Positions 31,505-37,902 of a stretch of DNA of 37,902 nt are shown piece after piece. The notes under the pieces are model-generated. The model saw nothing but the letters and a program-made list of their open reading frames with translations, did not search any database and was not told the DNA's origin. This DNA comes from Bacteroidales bacterium UBA6397 (GTDB taxonomy: Bacteria; Bacteroidota; Bacteroidia; Bacteroidales; UBA932), in assembly GCA_002439875.1 (NCBI GenBank), contig DJQB01000029.1, positions 1 through 37,902 of the forward strand, read 5' to 3'. Both the position numbers and the translations under genes were made by a program. Numbering within the stretch: the stretch's first letter is position 1; each line of letters starts with the position of its first letter.

Positions 31505-32734
31505 TCATTGCCTCTGCCGAGAAACGCTGCCACCCGTTTCGTCCGTGTCCACCGCTCCTCTCAGATGATTATGCTGTAGCAGAGATTGGGAGTGTCTGGT
31601 GAGTAAGATTTCCAGAAGGAAAAGGATGCTGAACGCGAAGGCGATCCAATATATTCCTAATATATTGTCCGGAAAGAATTTGGCTGCCAGCGGTGTGGCC
31701 ACAAGAGGGGAGAGGAACTGTCCTGCATAGAGTGCTGCTGAGAGAAGGGGCATCACCGTCGTGGCCGCCTCCTGGCCGGCTTTTATTGACGCGATCGTGT
31801 TCAGGTAAGGGACTCCGACACCGTTGGCGATTCCGATGAACAGGCAGCCGGCAAGCAGGGAAGGAATGCTTTGCGAGATGGCGAAGCAAAGGTAGCCCGA
31901 CAGAAAGTATGCGGGCGAGAAATATTTGACGGACAGTCTGAACCGTCTCATCATCCAGCCGAACGCCACTCCGACCAACGCCGCCACCACATCGAGCGCC
32001 ACCATGATGATGGTCACCGCAATAGGATCCAACGATGTCGTCTTGACGCAGATGGCTGAAAAATTGGTCGGGAATATGAAAAAGCAGATCATCAGAAGCA
32101 GCATCCCGAGGACGGAAGGGTAGAACTTTTTGAGATTGCGGAAGAAGCCCCCGGGACCTTTCGGACTGTGCAGTCTTTTGTTTGGCAGGAACAGAAGGAT
32201 AAGTATCAGGACAAAAAGGCCCATTGAATATACCAGGAAGGCGTAGTTCCATCCGACTTTGGCCAGCACCCCGGCGATCAAAGTCGCAATCACGCCTCCG
32301 ATCTGATTCATGGCCGCACATAATCCCATCAATCTGGATTGTTCATCGGGCGGGAAATAGTAGGACAGCAGACCTGTTGACAACGGCATTATCATTCCGA
32401 CAGACACGCCCAGCAGCGCGCGCAGGAAGAGTATCGCTGAGATGTCCTCAAGGAAGAACGCGCCGGAGCCGGAGACGATGTACAAGACAAGTCCCGTCAC
32501 AGCGATGCTCTTTGTCTTCAGGATTCTGCACAAGAATGGAAAGCAAAGATTCGTGACAATGATGAAAAGTGCCGGGAGACTGACGATGAACTGGATAAGA
32601 AGATCCGGCTTGTCAGCGGAATGCGCCTTTACGGCCCACAGCGCCGGAGCCATCGCCGCCCCGGCCATGACCGTAAGAAGACTGATTGAGAGGATTGTGA
32701 ACGTTAGTCGCCCGGAGATTTGTTTCGTCTGCAT
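31505..32734 (-). CDS. MFS family transporter
   Basis: A 409-residue major facilitator protein with twelve predicted spans. The loop between spans 4 and 5 (LSYYFPPDEQSRLMGLCAAMNQIGGV) and the drug-exporter-like motif region LGVSVGMIMPLSTGLL fit the drug:H+ antiporter-like group. ATG 32734 (MQTKQISGRL) is preferred, because an upstream frame adds 17 residues unlike any transporter start. The C-terminal tail is hydrophilic (about 25 residues). A -7 box lies at 32833-32840. The substrate is unknown. An efflux role is possible. Confidence 0.88.
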   Translation of the reverse strand: MQTKQISGRLTFTILSISLLTVMAGAAMAPALWAVKAHSADKPDLLIQFIVSLPALFIIVTNLCFPFLCRILKTKSIAVTGLVLYIVSGSGAFFLEDISAILFLRALLGVSVGMIMPLSTGLLSYYFPPDEQSRLMGLCAAMNQIGGVIATLIAGVLAKVGWNYAFLVYSMGLFVLILILLFLPNKRLHSPKGPGGFFRNLKKFYPSVLGMLLLMICFFIFPTNFSAICVKTTSLDPIAVTIIMVALDVVAALVGVAFGWMMRRFRLSVKYFSPAYFLSGYLCFAISQSIPSLLAGCLFIGIANGVGVPYLNTIASIKAGQEAATTVMPLLSAALYAGQFLSPLVATPLAAKFFPDNILGIYWIAFAFSILFLLEILLTRHSQSLLQHNHLRGAVDTDETGGSVSRQRQ

Positions 32735-33521
32735 AAAATTTTGATTTTTAATGAATATAATCCTTTGGAGTACGGGCTCTGCCAAGCCCGGATTCTTCAG
32801 ACGCTATTCCAGACGCTTACAAATCCGCGGTGCAAAAGTACAAATAAATCGGATTCCTTGTAATCTGTTCCGTGCGTGAATATGCTGCTTTTGCCCACGA
32901 ACCCATTCTGTACTTAAGCCCGTGCGTCAGAACCTTGATTCCGCTCCCGAAAGTCATCCCACCCTTTGCACCGTGAGTAATAGACAGAGCCTCACGCACG
33001 GAGGGCTTTGCTCCCCGGTTAGGTGCGTTAAAATAGGGAATTTACGCGCGAGGTTGACCCGCTCAGGATTGGCGTCTCTTGTGAGGGGATTCAAGCCGAT
33101 TCCCGAAATGACCCGTAAAGGTAGTGAATATTCTGTTGTCTTCATTCGGAAGATTCTTCTTGGATATTGTACGAAACGCCTTCAGCATGATGTGCCCAGA
33201 AAGTGCCTACGTTTGGTCTTCGGCTGAAAAACTTGCACTTGGAACAGCGACTTTTTCAGACTATCCTTTGTCCCGGTCATCTCGGAGGCATCTGTTCATG
33301 AAGGAGTTCCGTAAAATCGGTGGATACACGTCTCTGATTTCTTTTGACTAGTGTTGCCAATCCGGAGAGTAATCCGTAAATTGGCCTGAAAAAAAAAGGA
33401 CTAGTGCTTCAGGCTTGTGCGGCAGTGGCGGTGACAGATAACGGTGAATTATGATGTTTCGCTGTGAGCATTGATCTTGGAAGTTATTGATTTACAATTG
33501 TCCGCTTTAATGATTTTGATA
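32735..33521. other. Gene-free stretch between the MFS and azoreductase-like genes
   Basis: No open frame here has a recognisable domain. A ten-base inverted repeat (CCGTGCGTGA at 32870-32879, TCACGCACGG at 32992-33001) frames 112 bases, and a further related CCGTGCGTCA lies near 32919. GCCTGAA (33384-33390) and TTCAGGC (33408-33414) form another weak hairpin with an A-tract in its loop. The region may hold eroded genes, but I cannot identify any. Confidence 0.5.
32833..32840 (-). promoter_or_regulatory. Possible -7 box of the MFS gene
   Basis: TACTTTTG on the minus strand matches TAnnTTTG, about 100 bases before the ATG. It would give a long leader and no -33 box is seen, so the call is weak. 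Confidence 0.35.
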
Positions 33522-34097
33522 ATGGAAAGATTGCTGATCATTGACTCCTGCATGAGACTGGAGTCCAGAACAAGAAAGATTCTTGACGCAGCGAAGGATG
33601 TGCTTTCTTCGCGGTATGACATTGAGACCATTGATGTCAATGCGGTGGGACTGTGCGCATTGACTCCTGAGACGCTTGCTGAAAGATCGTCCGGTGCCGT
33701 TCCGGAATCGACGGTGGCACTGGCCCGCAGGATCGCTTCCGCTGACAGGATTGTCATGGCCGCTCCGTTCTGGGACATGAGTTTCCCTGCGGTGCTGAAG
33801 GCGTTCTTCGAGAATATGTCACTCTACGGCGTCACCTTCACTGACAACGGACGGACCTGCACCGGATTGTGCAAATGTAAAAGGGTGATGTACATCACGA
33901 CAAGAGGCATGAATATAGAGACGGGAAGCCGGCTGGACCAAGGCAGCTCATATCTTCAGGCTCTATCCTCACTTTGGGGCATTGGAGAGGTCACGACCGT
34001 GGCAGCGTGGAATCTGGACTATAGCTCTCCCGAAGAAGCCGATAAGAGGGTGGCCGAGGCGTCGTCTCTCGCAAAGACGTTGGCGCTTACATTCTGA
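33522..34097 (+). CDS. Flavodoxin-fold NAD(P)H oxidoreductase (FMN-dependent azoreductase-like)
   Basis: A 191-residue protein of the flavodoxin_2/AzoR type. It has an N-terminal MERLLIIDSCMRLESRTRKIL (beta strand plus phosphate-binding loop), then RIVMAAPFWDMSFPAVLKAFFENMSLYGVTF, which matches the FMN-site segment of azoreductases, and YITTRG before the C-terminal helix. It would reduce quinones or azo compounds using NAD(P)H in the cytoplasm. ATG 33522 is preferred over in-frame 33471 and 33510, because the fold begins there. Single gene. Physiological substrate unknown. Confidence 0.82.
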   Translation: MERLLIIDSCMRLESRTRKILDAAKDVLSSRYDIETIDVNAVGLCALTPETLAERSSGAVPESTVALARRIASADRIVMAAPFWDMSFPAVLKAFFENMSLYGVTFTDNGRTCTGLCKCKRVMYITTRGMNIETGSRLDQGSSYLQALSSLWGIGEVTTVAAWNLDYSSPEEADKRVAEASSLAKTLALTF

Positions 34098-34235
34098 CCG
34101 GCATTGCTGTTTTCCGTGAGTGGAAATGTCTTATCTACGCACCAAGAGGTCTGTCTCGTGTGCTTCGTGCGTGAAGTGCCCTTTTGGACGCACCGAAACG
34201 CAGGAGGCATATTCAGACTTGCTTTTATGAATATC

Positions 34236-34818
34236 CTACTTGATCAGAATCAGTTTCTTATTCCTGTAGGAAAGGACTATCTTCTGCCTTGACAGGATCT
34301 GGTAGCCGATAATGCCGTCGATTCTTTCGTCCTTGCTCATATTGAGGTGACTGATGCTATTGAACACGGTCCGGGTGTTCCTGAAGGTTTTTCCGCCTAT
34401 CTTCAGGCTCTTCAATTTACCATAATGAACATCTGTCCCTTTGCTATTGCCGAGACCTTGCAGTTCCGCCGTCTTCACTCTTTTCAGATTGTCCTTGAAC
34501 TCGTCCCACCGTCCGGAGTCAAGAAGGTCGCTTGAGGCTCCGCAATCGATGCCGAATGTAAGGCTGGACGTGTCAATCTGGCCATTGATGAGGGGAATAT
34601 GGCGCATCGCCTTGCTCATCTCGAATCGACTTGCTCATCTCAAAAGGCACTTCTTCATATTCATACTTCCGCTCTTTCAGGAAAGTCTCCGTGTAATCCG
34701 GATCAATCAGGGTGAGAGTCTTGCCCTTGTAGTCAAACAGCAGGTCATAATCCTTGTACACATCGTAGCCTATGAGACCGTAAACCTCCGTGCCGTTCTC
34801 CAGGTGATGACAAGAGGC
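34236..34818 (-). pseudogene. Truncated, frameshifted retropepsin-like aspartic protease (clan AA)
   Basis: The 3' half (34619-34236) encodes a clan AA aspartyl-protease-like domain. It has FGIDCGASSDLLD in place of the usual D-T/S-G, and the C-terminal IDGIIGYQILSRQKIVLSYRNKKLIL. The 5' part encodes the end of a similar first domain (EVYGLIGYDVYKDYDLLFDYKGKTL). The two are out of frame because the 12-mer CTTGCTCATCTC occurs twice, at 34611-34622 and 34630-34641, a 19-base tandem duplication. Upstream, the frame meets a TGA at 34819-34821, nine bases from a 41-base palindromic element, so the 5' end has been lost. Product probably inactive. Confidence 0.75.
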
Positions 34819-34829
34819 TCAGAACTGGG

Positions 34830-34870
34830 TAATCGAAAAAAGCATCATTAGGTGACATAAAATTCGATTA
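34830..34870. repeat. 41-base palindromic element, copy 1
   Basis: TAATCGAAAA, 19 bases, AAAATTCGATTA. The ends form an 8-base terminal inverted repeat (TAATCGAA / TTCGATTA). The interior shares about half its bases with copy 2, including GTGAC. It lies between the truncated protease gene and the -33 box of the ATPase remnant. Confidence 0.85.
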
Positions 34871-34875
34871 TCTTT

Positions 34876-34905
34876 TTTGATAAATAAAGAAAACAGCTAC
34901 CTTTG
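34876..34905 (+). promoter_or_regulatory. Promoter of the DUF4143-type ATPase remnant
   Basis: TTTG (34876-34879), 18 bases, TACCTTTG (34898-34905). It matches the Bacteroidota consensus and sits exactly between the two 41-base elements. The -7 box touches copy 2, so the transcript would begin inside it. Confidence 0.75.
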
Positions 34906-34946
34906 TAATCGAAAACTACGTCACTCAGTGACGCAAAATTCGATTA
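34906..34946. repeat. 41-base palindromic element, copy 2
   Basis: Same frame as copy 1: TAATCGAAAA, 19 bases, AAAATTCGATTA. Its interior adds a second perfect palindrome, GTCACT-c-AGTGAC. It begins directly after the -7 box and ends three bases before an ATG (34950), so it would form a hairpin at the 5' end of the mRNA. Confidence 0.88.
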
Positions 34947-34954
34947 GCGATGAA

Positions 34955-35308
34955 GCTCATCTGATGGAGAATATGGTTTAAAATGAACTGAGGGCACGTG
35001 GGTCCAATGTGGACGTGGGGACCGTTCCTATCGTGACAAAAGATGAAGACGGAAAACAGAAACGATCCACTCTTGAAATCGATTTCGTCTGTAATTTGGG
35101 TAGCAGACGTTACTACATACAGTCGGCATACCGTATGGAGTCTGACGAGAAAATAAAGCAGGAACGGGCTTCCTTGCTGAAAGTGGATGATTCATTCAAG
35201 AAGATTATCGTTATCGGAGAAGAAAGTCCGGTGACAAGGGATGAATCCGGTATCACAACCATAAGCATCTATGATTTCCTTTTGAAGGACAACTCATTGG
35301 AACTGTGA
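34955..35308 (+). pseudogene. C-terminal remnant of a DUF4143-type ATPase (AAA_14)
   Basis: The frame AHLMENMV-stop-NELRARGSNVDVGTVP...EIDFVCNLGSRRYYIQSAYRM...LKVDDSFKKIIVIGEES...ISIYDFLL matches the last 115 or so residues of the AAA_14/DUF4143 ATPases common in Bacteroidota. The ATPase core is missing. Promoter, 5' element and a start-like ATG (34950) lie directly upstream, so an internal deletion seems to have joined the 5' leader to the 3' end. A TAA (34979-34981) replaces a residue where I expect Tyr (IYNELR). Not expected to work. Confidence 0.82.
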
Positions 35309-35438
35309 ACCTGCCGTATAAACAGTACCCACGGTAAGAATTTCGACTCCGCTGACTCAATGAGAAAGGCGCTAAAAGATGAATGCAGACGCCTCGTTTG
35401 GCATTTTTTTAGGCTATCTTTATGCTGTTATAATTATC

Positions 35439-35987
35439 ATGGCCACAATCGGCAACATATCCGCACTCCTGTCATCGGTGCATCTTCCGGAGGACGCGCT
35501 GACAGCATTGTCGTTTCCGTCCAAGAGCATAATCCTCGAAGAAGGGGAAGTAGCCGACAAACTCTATTACGTCCGCAGCGGATGCCTGCGTCTCGCGTTC
35601 AGCAACGACGGCAAGGACATCACATTCCAGTTCTTCTTTCCCGGAGACATTGTAGCATCGTTCGACAGCTTGCATAACGGCGCACCAAGTCTCTTCTCGC
35701 TTGAAAGCTTAGAGCCGAGCGAGCTCCTCGCGATAGACGGGAAGGAATTGAAAAACATCATCCTAGCAAATGACGTCCTCCGCGATGAATATGAAAAACT
35801 GCTGGCAGACCGTTTCCACGCCTACCAGCAGCTGTTCCTCTCCCGCAACCGTAACACTCCGCGGCAGCGCTACGAGGAACTCCTCCGGCAGAATCCGGAA
35901 ATAGTCAGTCACATCCCGCAGCACTACATAGCCTCATATCTCGGAATAACTCCCGTCTCGCTCAGCCGCATAAGGGCGAGGCTTTAG
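35439..35987 (+). CDS. Crp/Fnr family transcriptional regulator
   Basis: A 182-residue regulator. An N-terminal cyclic-nucleotide-binding-like beta-roll (about 20-110, with ILEEGEVADKLYYVRSGCLRL and FFFPGDIVASFDSL) is followed by a helix and a C-terminal helix-turn-helix (about 155-182, PQHYIASYLGITPVSLSRIRARL). The roll lacks Fnr-type iron-sulphur cysteines, and the ligand is unknown. ATG 35439 is chosen, since upstream in-frame codons add a non-conserved hydrophobic stretch. The gene's last 26 bases overlap the 3' end of the convergent DUF2269-like gene. The family often controls stress or small-molecule response in Bacteroidota. Confidence 0.88.
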   Translation: MATIGNISALLSSVHLPEDALTALSFPSKSIILEEGEVADKLYYVRSGCLRLAFSNDGKDITFQFFFPGDIVASFDSLHNGAPSLFSLESLEPSELLAIDGKELKNIILANDVLRDEYEKLLADRFHAYQQLFLSRNRNTPRQRYEELLRQNPEIVSHIPQHYIASYLGITPVSLSRIRARL

Positions 35988-36489
35988 CTGAACTTTTTCT
36001 ATTCACCCACGGCTTCCATACCGACAGAATAAGAATCGTAGCGAAACCGGCCAACTGAACGATCCCGGCAATGGCCACGTGCCGTACATCCGCTAAGAAC
36101 GGCTCCACAGGAAACTGCTCATATAGCATCATTGCCGCATAGTCCATATTTTCCTCTATGATAACGCCCATATAGACCTTGCCGATAAGAACAAGCGCCA
36201 CGGTCAGCGCCCACTTTACACCGACCCATTTGACCTTGAAGAATCCCCACTTCGTGAATATTGAATATACAAGGGCCGTCAGGACAATGCCTACGCCGCC
36301 TGGAGTAAGAAAGAACTTGTCTATCACAAGATGATCCTTCGCCACCGCATACATCTGCTCCACGCCCTGCGGCTGCACGCCCAGCATAATGCTGGCCAAT
36401 GCCATAACTCCGCCAATCCACATAATCCCGAAGAGTATATGGAAAACCTTCAGGGCTTTCATCGCATTTAAGTTGTTGATTGTCTTCAT
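35962..36489 (-). CDS. DUF2269-like integral membrane protein
   Basis: A 175-residue inner-membrane protein with four hydrophobic segments and the motif FHILFGIMWIGGVMA at the first, typical of small DUF2269-like/CopD-like membrane proteins. The ATG at 36489 gives MKTINNLNAMK; a second at 36462 (MKALKVF) is also plausible. The -7 box TAACTTTG (36505-36512) would leave only about ten bases of leader for the first start, which slightly favours the second. It converges on the Crp/Fnr gene, overlapping it by 26 bases. Function unknown; heme or redox links of related families are only suggestive. Confidence 0.72.
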   Translation of the reverse strand: MKTINNLNAMKALKVFHILFGIMWIGGVMALASIMLGVQPQGVEQMYAVAKDHLVIDKFFLTPGGVGIVLTALVYSIFTKWGFFKVKWVGVKWALTVALVLIGKVYMGVIIEENMDYAAMMLYEQFPVEPFLADVRHVAIAGIVQLAGFATILILSVWKPWVNRKSSAKASPLCG

Positions 36490-36504
36490 GCCAATGTTTT
36501 TTCA

Positions 36505-36512
36505 CAAAGTTA
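36505..36512 (-). promoter_or_regulatory. -7 box of the DUF2269-like gene
   Basis: TAACTTTG on the minus strand matches TAnnTTTG. A CAA (minus TTG) lies 27 bases away, too far for a good -33. Confidence 0.5.
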
Positions 36513-36780
36513 TGGCGGCAGGATGTCTTGCGACGATAACAATTGTTAAGAAACAAACGCCCGGCAAGACAGCCGTCATTCAACTGACGCATGCTCAACA
36601 TCGAATCCGCAAAAAGTGCAGTTTCTACCGAAATTCTCGTAACATCAAGGGGCACCACAATCGACAAACTTAATAGTCTAACGCCCGGTGCCACCCATCT
36701 TTCAGGATTCGGGACAAGCGGGCGTAACACAAACGGAATCGAAGAGTGGCTCAAGACCATCAATATGATGAAATAAGGAT

Positions 36781-36810
36781 ATTTCCGGTCTTTGTGGGAA
36801 GGCCGGAAAT
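36781..36810 (+). terminator. Possible terminator or regulatory hairpin before the AraC gene
   Basis: ATTTCCGGTCTT pairs with AAGGCCGGAAAT (one G-T pair) around a six-base loop. It lacks a long T-run, so termination is uncertain. A TATATTCG box (36814-36821), one mismatch from TAnnTTTG, follows and could be the AraC promoter. Confidence 0.5.
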
Positions 36811-36846
36811 TTGTATATTCGTGGTTCATAAGACTATGATGCGTTT

Positions 36847-37653
36847 ATGGAAGAGCAGAAAGACATAATGGTTGTGGACAGGCTCGGAGTCGTCCCGCTT
36901 GACTCTAAGGCCGAATACCTTGACCATCTCCTGTGCCTTGCCGGCACCTGCCGCTACCGCTTCAACGAACGCGATTTCGAATTGCACGCCGGCGACCTGT
37001 CCATCATAAGGAAAAGGAAACTGATCGAGAATATTCATTGGTCGGAAGATTTCCGATGCAAGGTCATCTATGCCAAGCCGGGGTTCATAGAGCTGTGCAC
37101 GCCGCAGACCAACTATGGCATCAAAGGGTCACTTTCCCTGTTCCTTAACCCGGTCATTCATCTGACTCCGGAGCAGCAGATTGTCTGCCGCCGGGATTTC
37201 GACCAACTGGAGATGCGGATAGAGGACACTGAACACCGTTTCTATAAGGAGGTGGTGATGAACGCGATGCAGACAGCCATCCTGGATTTCTTCGATTTCC
37301 ACGCGCGTATTCACGGTAACAGCGACATCTCGACCCAGAGCGCGTCCATAATGAACCGTTTCCTAGGGATGCTTGAGGAAGGAACATACCGGGAGCACCG
37401 CGAGGTGACATATTACGCCGACAAACTCTGTGTCACCCCGAAGTACCTTTCCGAAGTGTCCAAGAAGGCCAGCGGCTACGGGGCTAACTACTGGATAAAC
37501 CGCTACACCATCCTAGACATCACACGTCTGCTCCGTGACAAGTCATTGTCATTCGTGGACATATCCGACATCTTCGGATTCTCCTCACCGGCTTATTTCA
37601 GCCGCTACGTGCAGCAGAATCTGGGAATGAAGCCGTCCGACTACAGGGATTAG
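36847..37653 (+). CDS. AraC family transcriptional regulator
   Basis: A 268-residue regulator. The N-terminal half is a cupin-like ligand-binding domain (FELHAGDLSIIRKRK). The C-terminal 100 residues carry two helix-turn-helix motifs, first in ADKLCVTPKYLSEVSKKA and second in DISDIFGFSSPAYFSRYVQQ, ending in GMKPSDYR as usual for the family. The inducer is unknown. The upstream DUF2269-like gene is divergent and may be a target. It ends 12 bases from the convergent ATPase gene. Confidence 0.92.
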   Translation: MEEQKDIMVVDRLGVVPLDSKAEYLDHLLCLAGTCRYRFNERDFELHAGDLSIIRKRKLIENIHWSEDFRCKVIYAKPGFIELCTPQTNYGIKGSLSLFLNPVIHLTPEQQIVCRRDFDQLEMRIEDTEHRFYKEVVMNAMQTAILDFFDFHARIHGNSDISTQSASIMNRFLGMLEEGTYREHREVTYYADKLCVTPKYLSEVSKKASGYGANYWINRYTILDITRLLRDKSLSFVDISDIFGFSSPAYFSRYVQQNLGMKPSDYRD

Positions 37654-37665
37654 ACGAAGTCTCCG

Positions 37666-37902
37666 TTAATATAGCAGACCGAACATCCATAACGGAATGC
37701 GGTTGTGGTGTCCGATTTCTGTGTCGTCCACAGCCAGATAGCTGTCGGCCACGTCTTTGATTTGCTCAAATGATTTCTTGCGACCGCCTACTTCAAACAG
37801 ATATTTCCCATCCACAAGGAAATCTCCCTTTGCGGGATAAGTGACGGCGTGATCGACTGCCAATTGGCTCAAAAAGAAAGTCTCCCGTACAGTCCCGATG
37901 TT
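37666..37902 (-). CDS. DUF4143-type ATPase, C-terminal part, cut by the window edge
   Basis: The minus-strand frame is open to the right edge. It encodes NIGTVRETFFLSQLAVDHAV, then GDFLVDGKYLFEVGGRKKSFEQIKD and SYLAVDDTEIGHHNRIPLWMFGLLY. This matches the C-terminus of AAA_14/DUF4143 ATPases of Bacteroidota. Stop TAA is at 37666-37668. The N-terminal ATPase domain, start and promoter lie beyond the window, so intactness cannot be judged. It belongs to a different subgroup from the remnant at 34955-35308, because the C-terminal motif differs. Confidence 0.85.
   Translation of the reverse strand, partial: NIGTVRETFFLSQLAVDHAVTYPAKGDFLVDGKYLFEVGGRKKSFEQIKDVADSYLAVDDTEIGHHNRIPLWMFGLLY

Larger units (their letters stand above)
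36490..36846. other. Intergenic region between divergent DUF2269-like and AraC genes
   Basis: It contains the -7 box of the minus-strand gene, a short open stretch at 36591-36776 (61 codons, ending GIEEWLKTINMMK) with no domain I know, and a hairpin at 36781-36810. The open stretch may be the remnant 3' end of a gene but cannot be supported. Confidence 0.5.

Noticed and set aside
31505..32785. Longer start for the MFS gene at 32785
   Set aside because: It adds 17 residues without transporter character. ATG 32734 starts a normal MFS N-terminus.
32922..33351. Open frames between the MFS and azoreductase-like genes
   Set aside because: No domain, odd composition, frames overlap on both strands. 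Probably chance.
33384..33414. GCCTGAA/TTCAGGC hairpin as terminator
   Set aside because: The A/T run lies inside the loop and not after the stem.
36591..36776. 61-codon frame ending GIEEWLKTINMMK
   Set aside because: No recognised family, no promoter or start evidence, sits in an intergenic gap. Could be a remnant.
1..37902. CRISPR array, prophage, insertion sequence with transposase
   Set aside because: No regularly spaced repeats, no phage structural genes and no transposase frame are visible in the window.

Overview
The window looks like a chromosomal segment of a Bacteroidota genome, most likely a gut or rumen Bacteroidales lineage of mid GC content. The evidence is the SusC/SusD pair, the lipoprotein-rich polysaccharide locus, the gene order thrS-infC-rpmI-rplT and rpmB-rpmG-DUF4295-ftsY, and many promoters of the Bacteroidota type, with a -7 box TAnnTTTG and, in the best cases, a TTG/TTTG about 19-20 bases upstream. 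The genus cannot be fixed from the sequence alone.

Region 1 (1-12134) is a polysaccharide utilisation locus. After a gene-free 808-base leader with a hexanucleotide repeat come susC, susD, a GH30 glycosidase lipoprotein, an SGBP-like lipoprotein and a large surface lipoprotein joining BACON, LamG-like and IPT/TIG-like domains to a glycerophosphodiester phosphodiesterase (GDPD). A strong terminator follows, then a membrane-anchored DUF6377-type regulator with its own promoter. Order and enzyme family resemble beta-1,6-glucan loci of Bacteroides. The GDPD suggests a glycan carrying glycerophosphate, which is the most interesting functional idea in the window.

Region 2 (12135-27605) is mostly housekeeping. 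A GT2/DUF4199 membrane pair faces the translation operon thrS-infC-rpmI-rplT-lepB. Next is rpmB-rpmG-DUF4295 with a terminator, then a tight operon ftsY-pheT-DUF4296 lipoprotein-amidohydrolase-radical SAM-deoC. A secreted histidine phosphatase converges on deoC with one base between the stop codons.

Region 3 (27753-37902) is accessory and partly decayed. It holds an HExxH lipoprotein, a tRNA-Leu(CAG), a broken AAA-ATPase/PD-(D/E)XK gene carrying a long palindrome, a beta-barrel remnant, an MFS transporter, an azoreductase-like flavoprotein, a frameshifted aspartic-protease-like gene, a DUF4143-type ATPase remnant whose promoter sits between two 41-base palindromic elements, a Crp/Fnr regulator, a DUF2269-like membrane protein, an AraC regulator and, at the edge, the 3' end of another DUF4143-type ATPase gene. 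The repeats, remnants and truncations mark this as a stretch of turnover, unlike the compact operons to its left.
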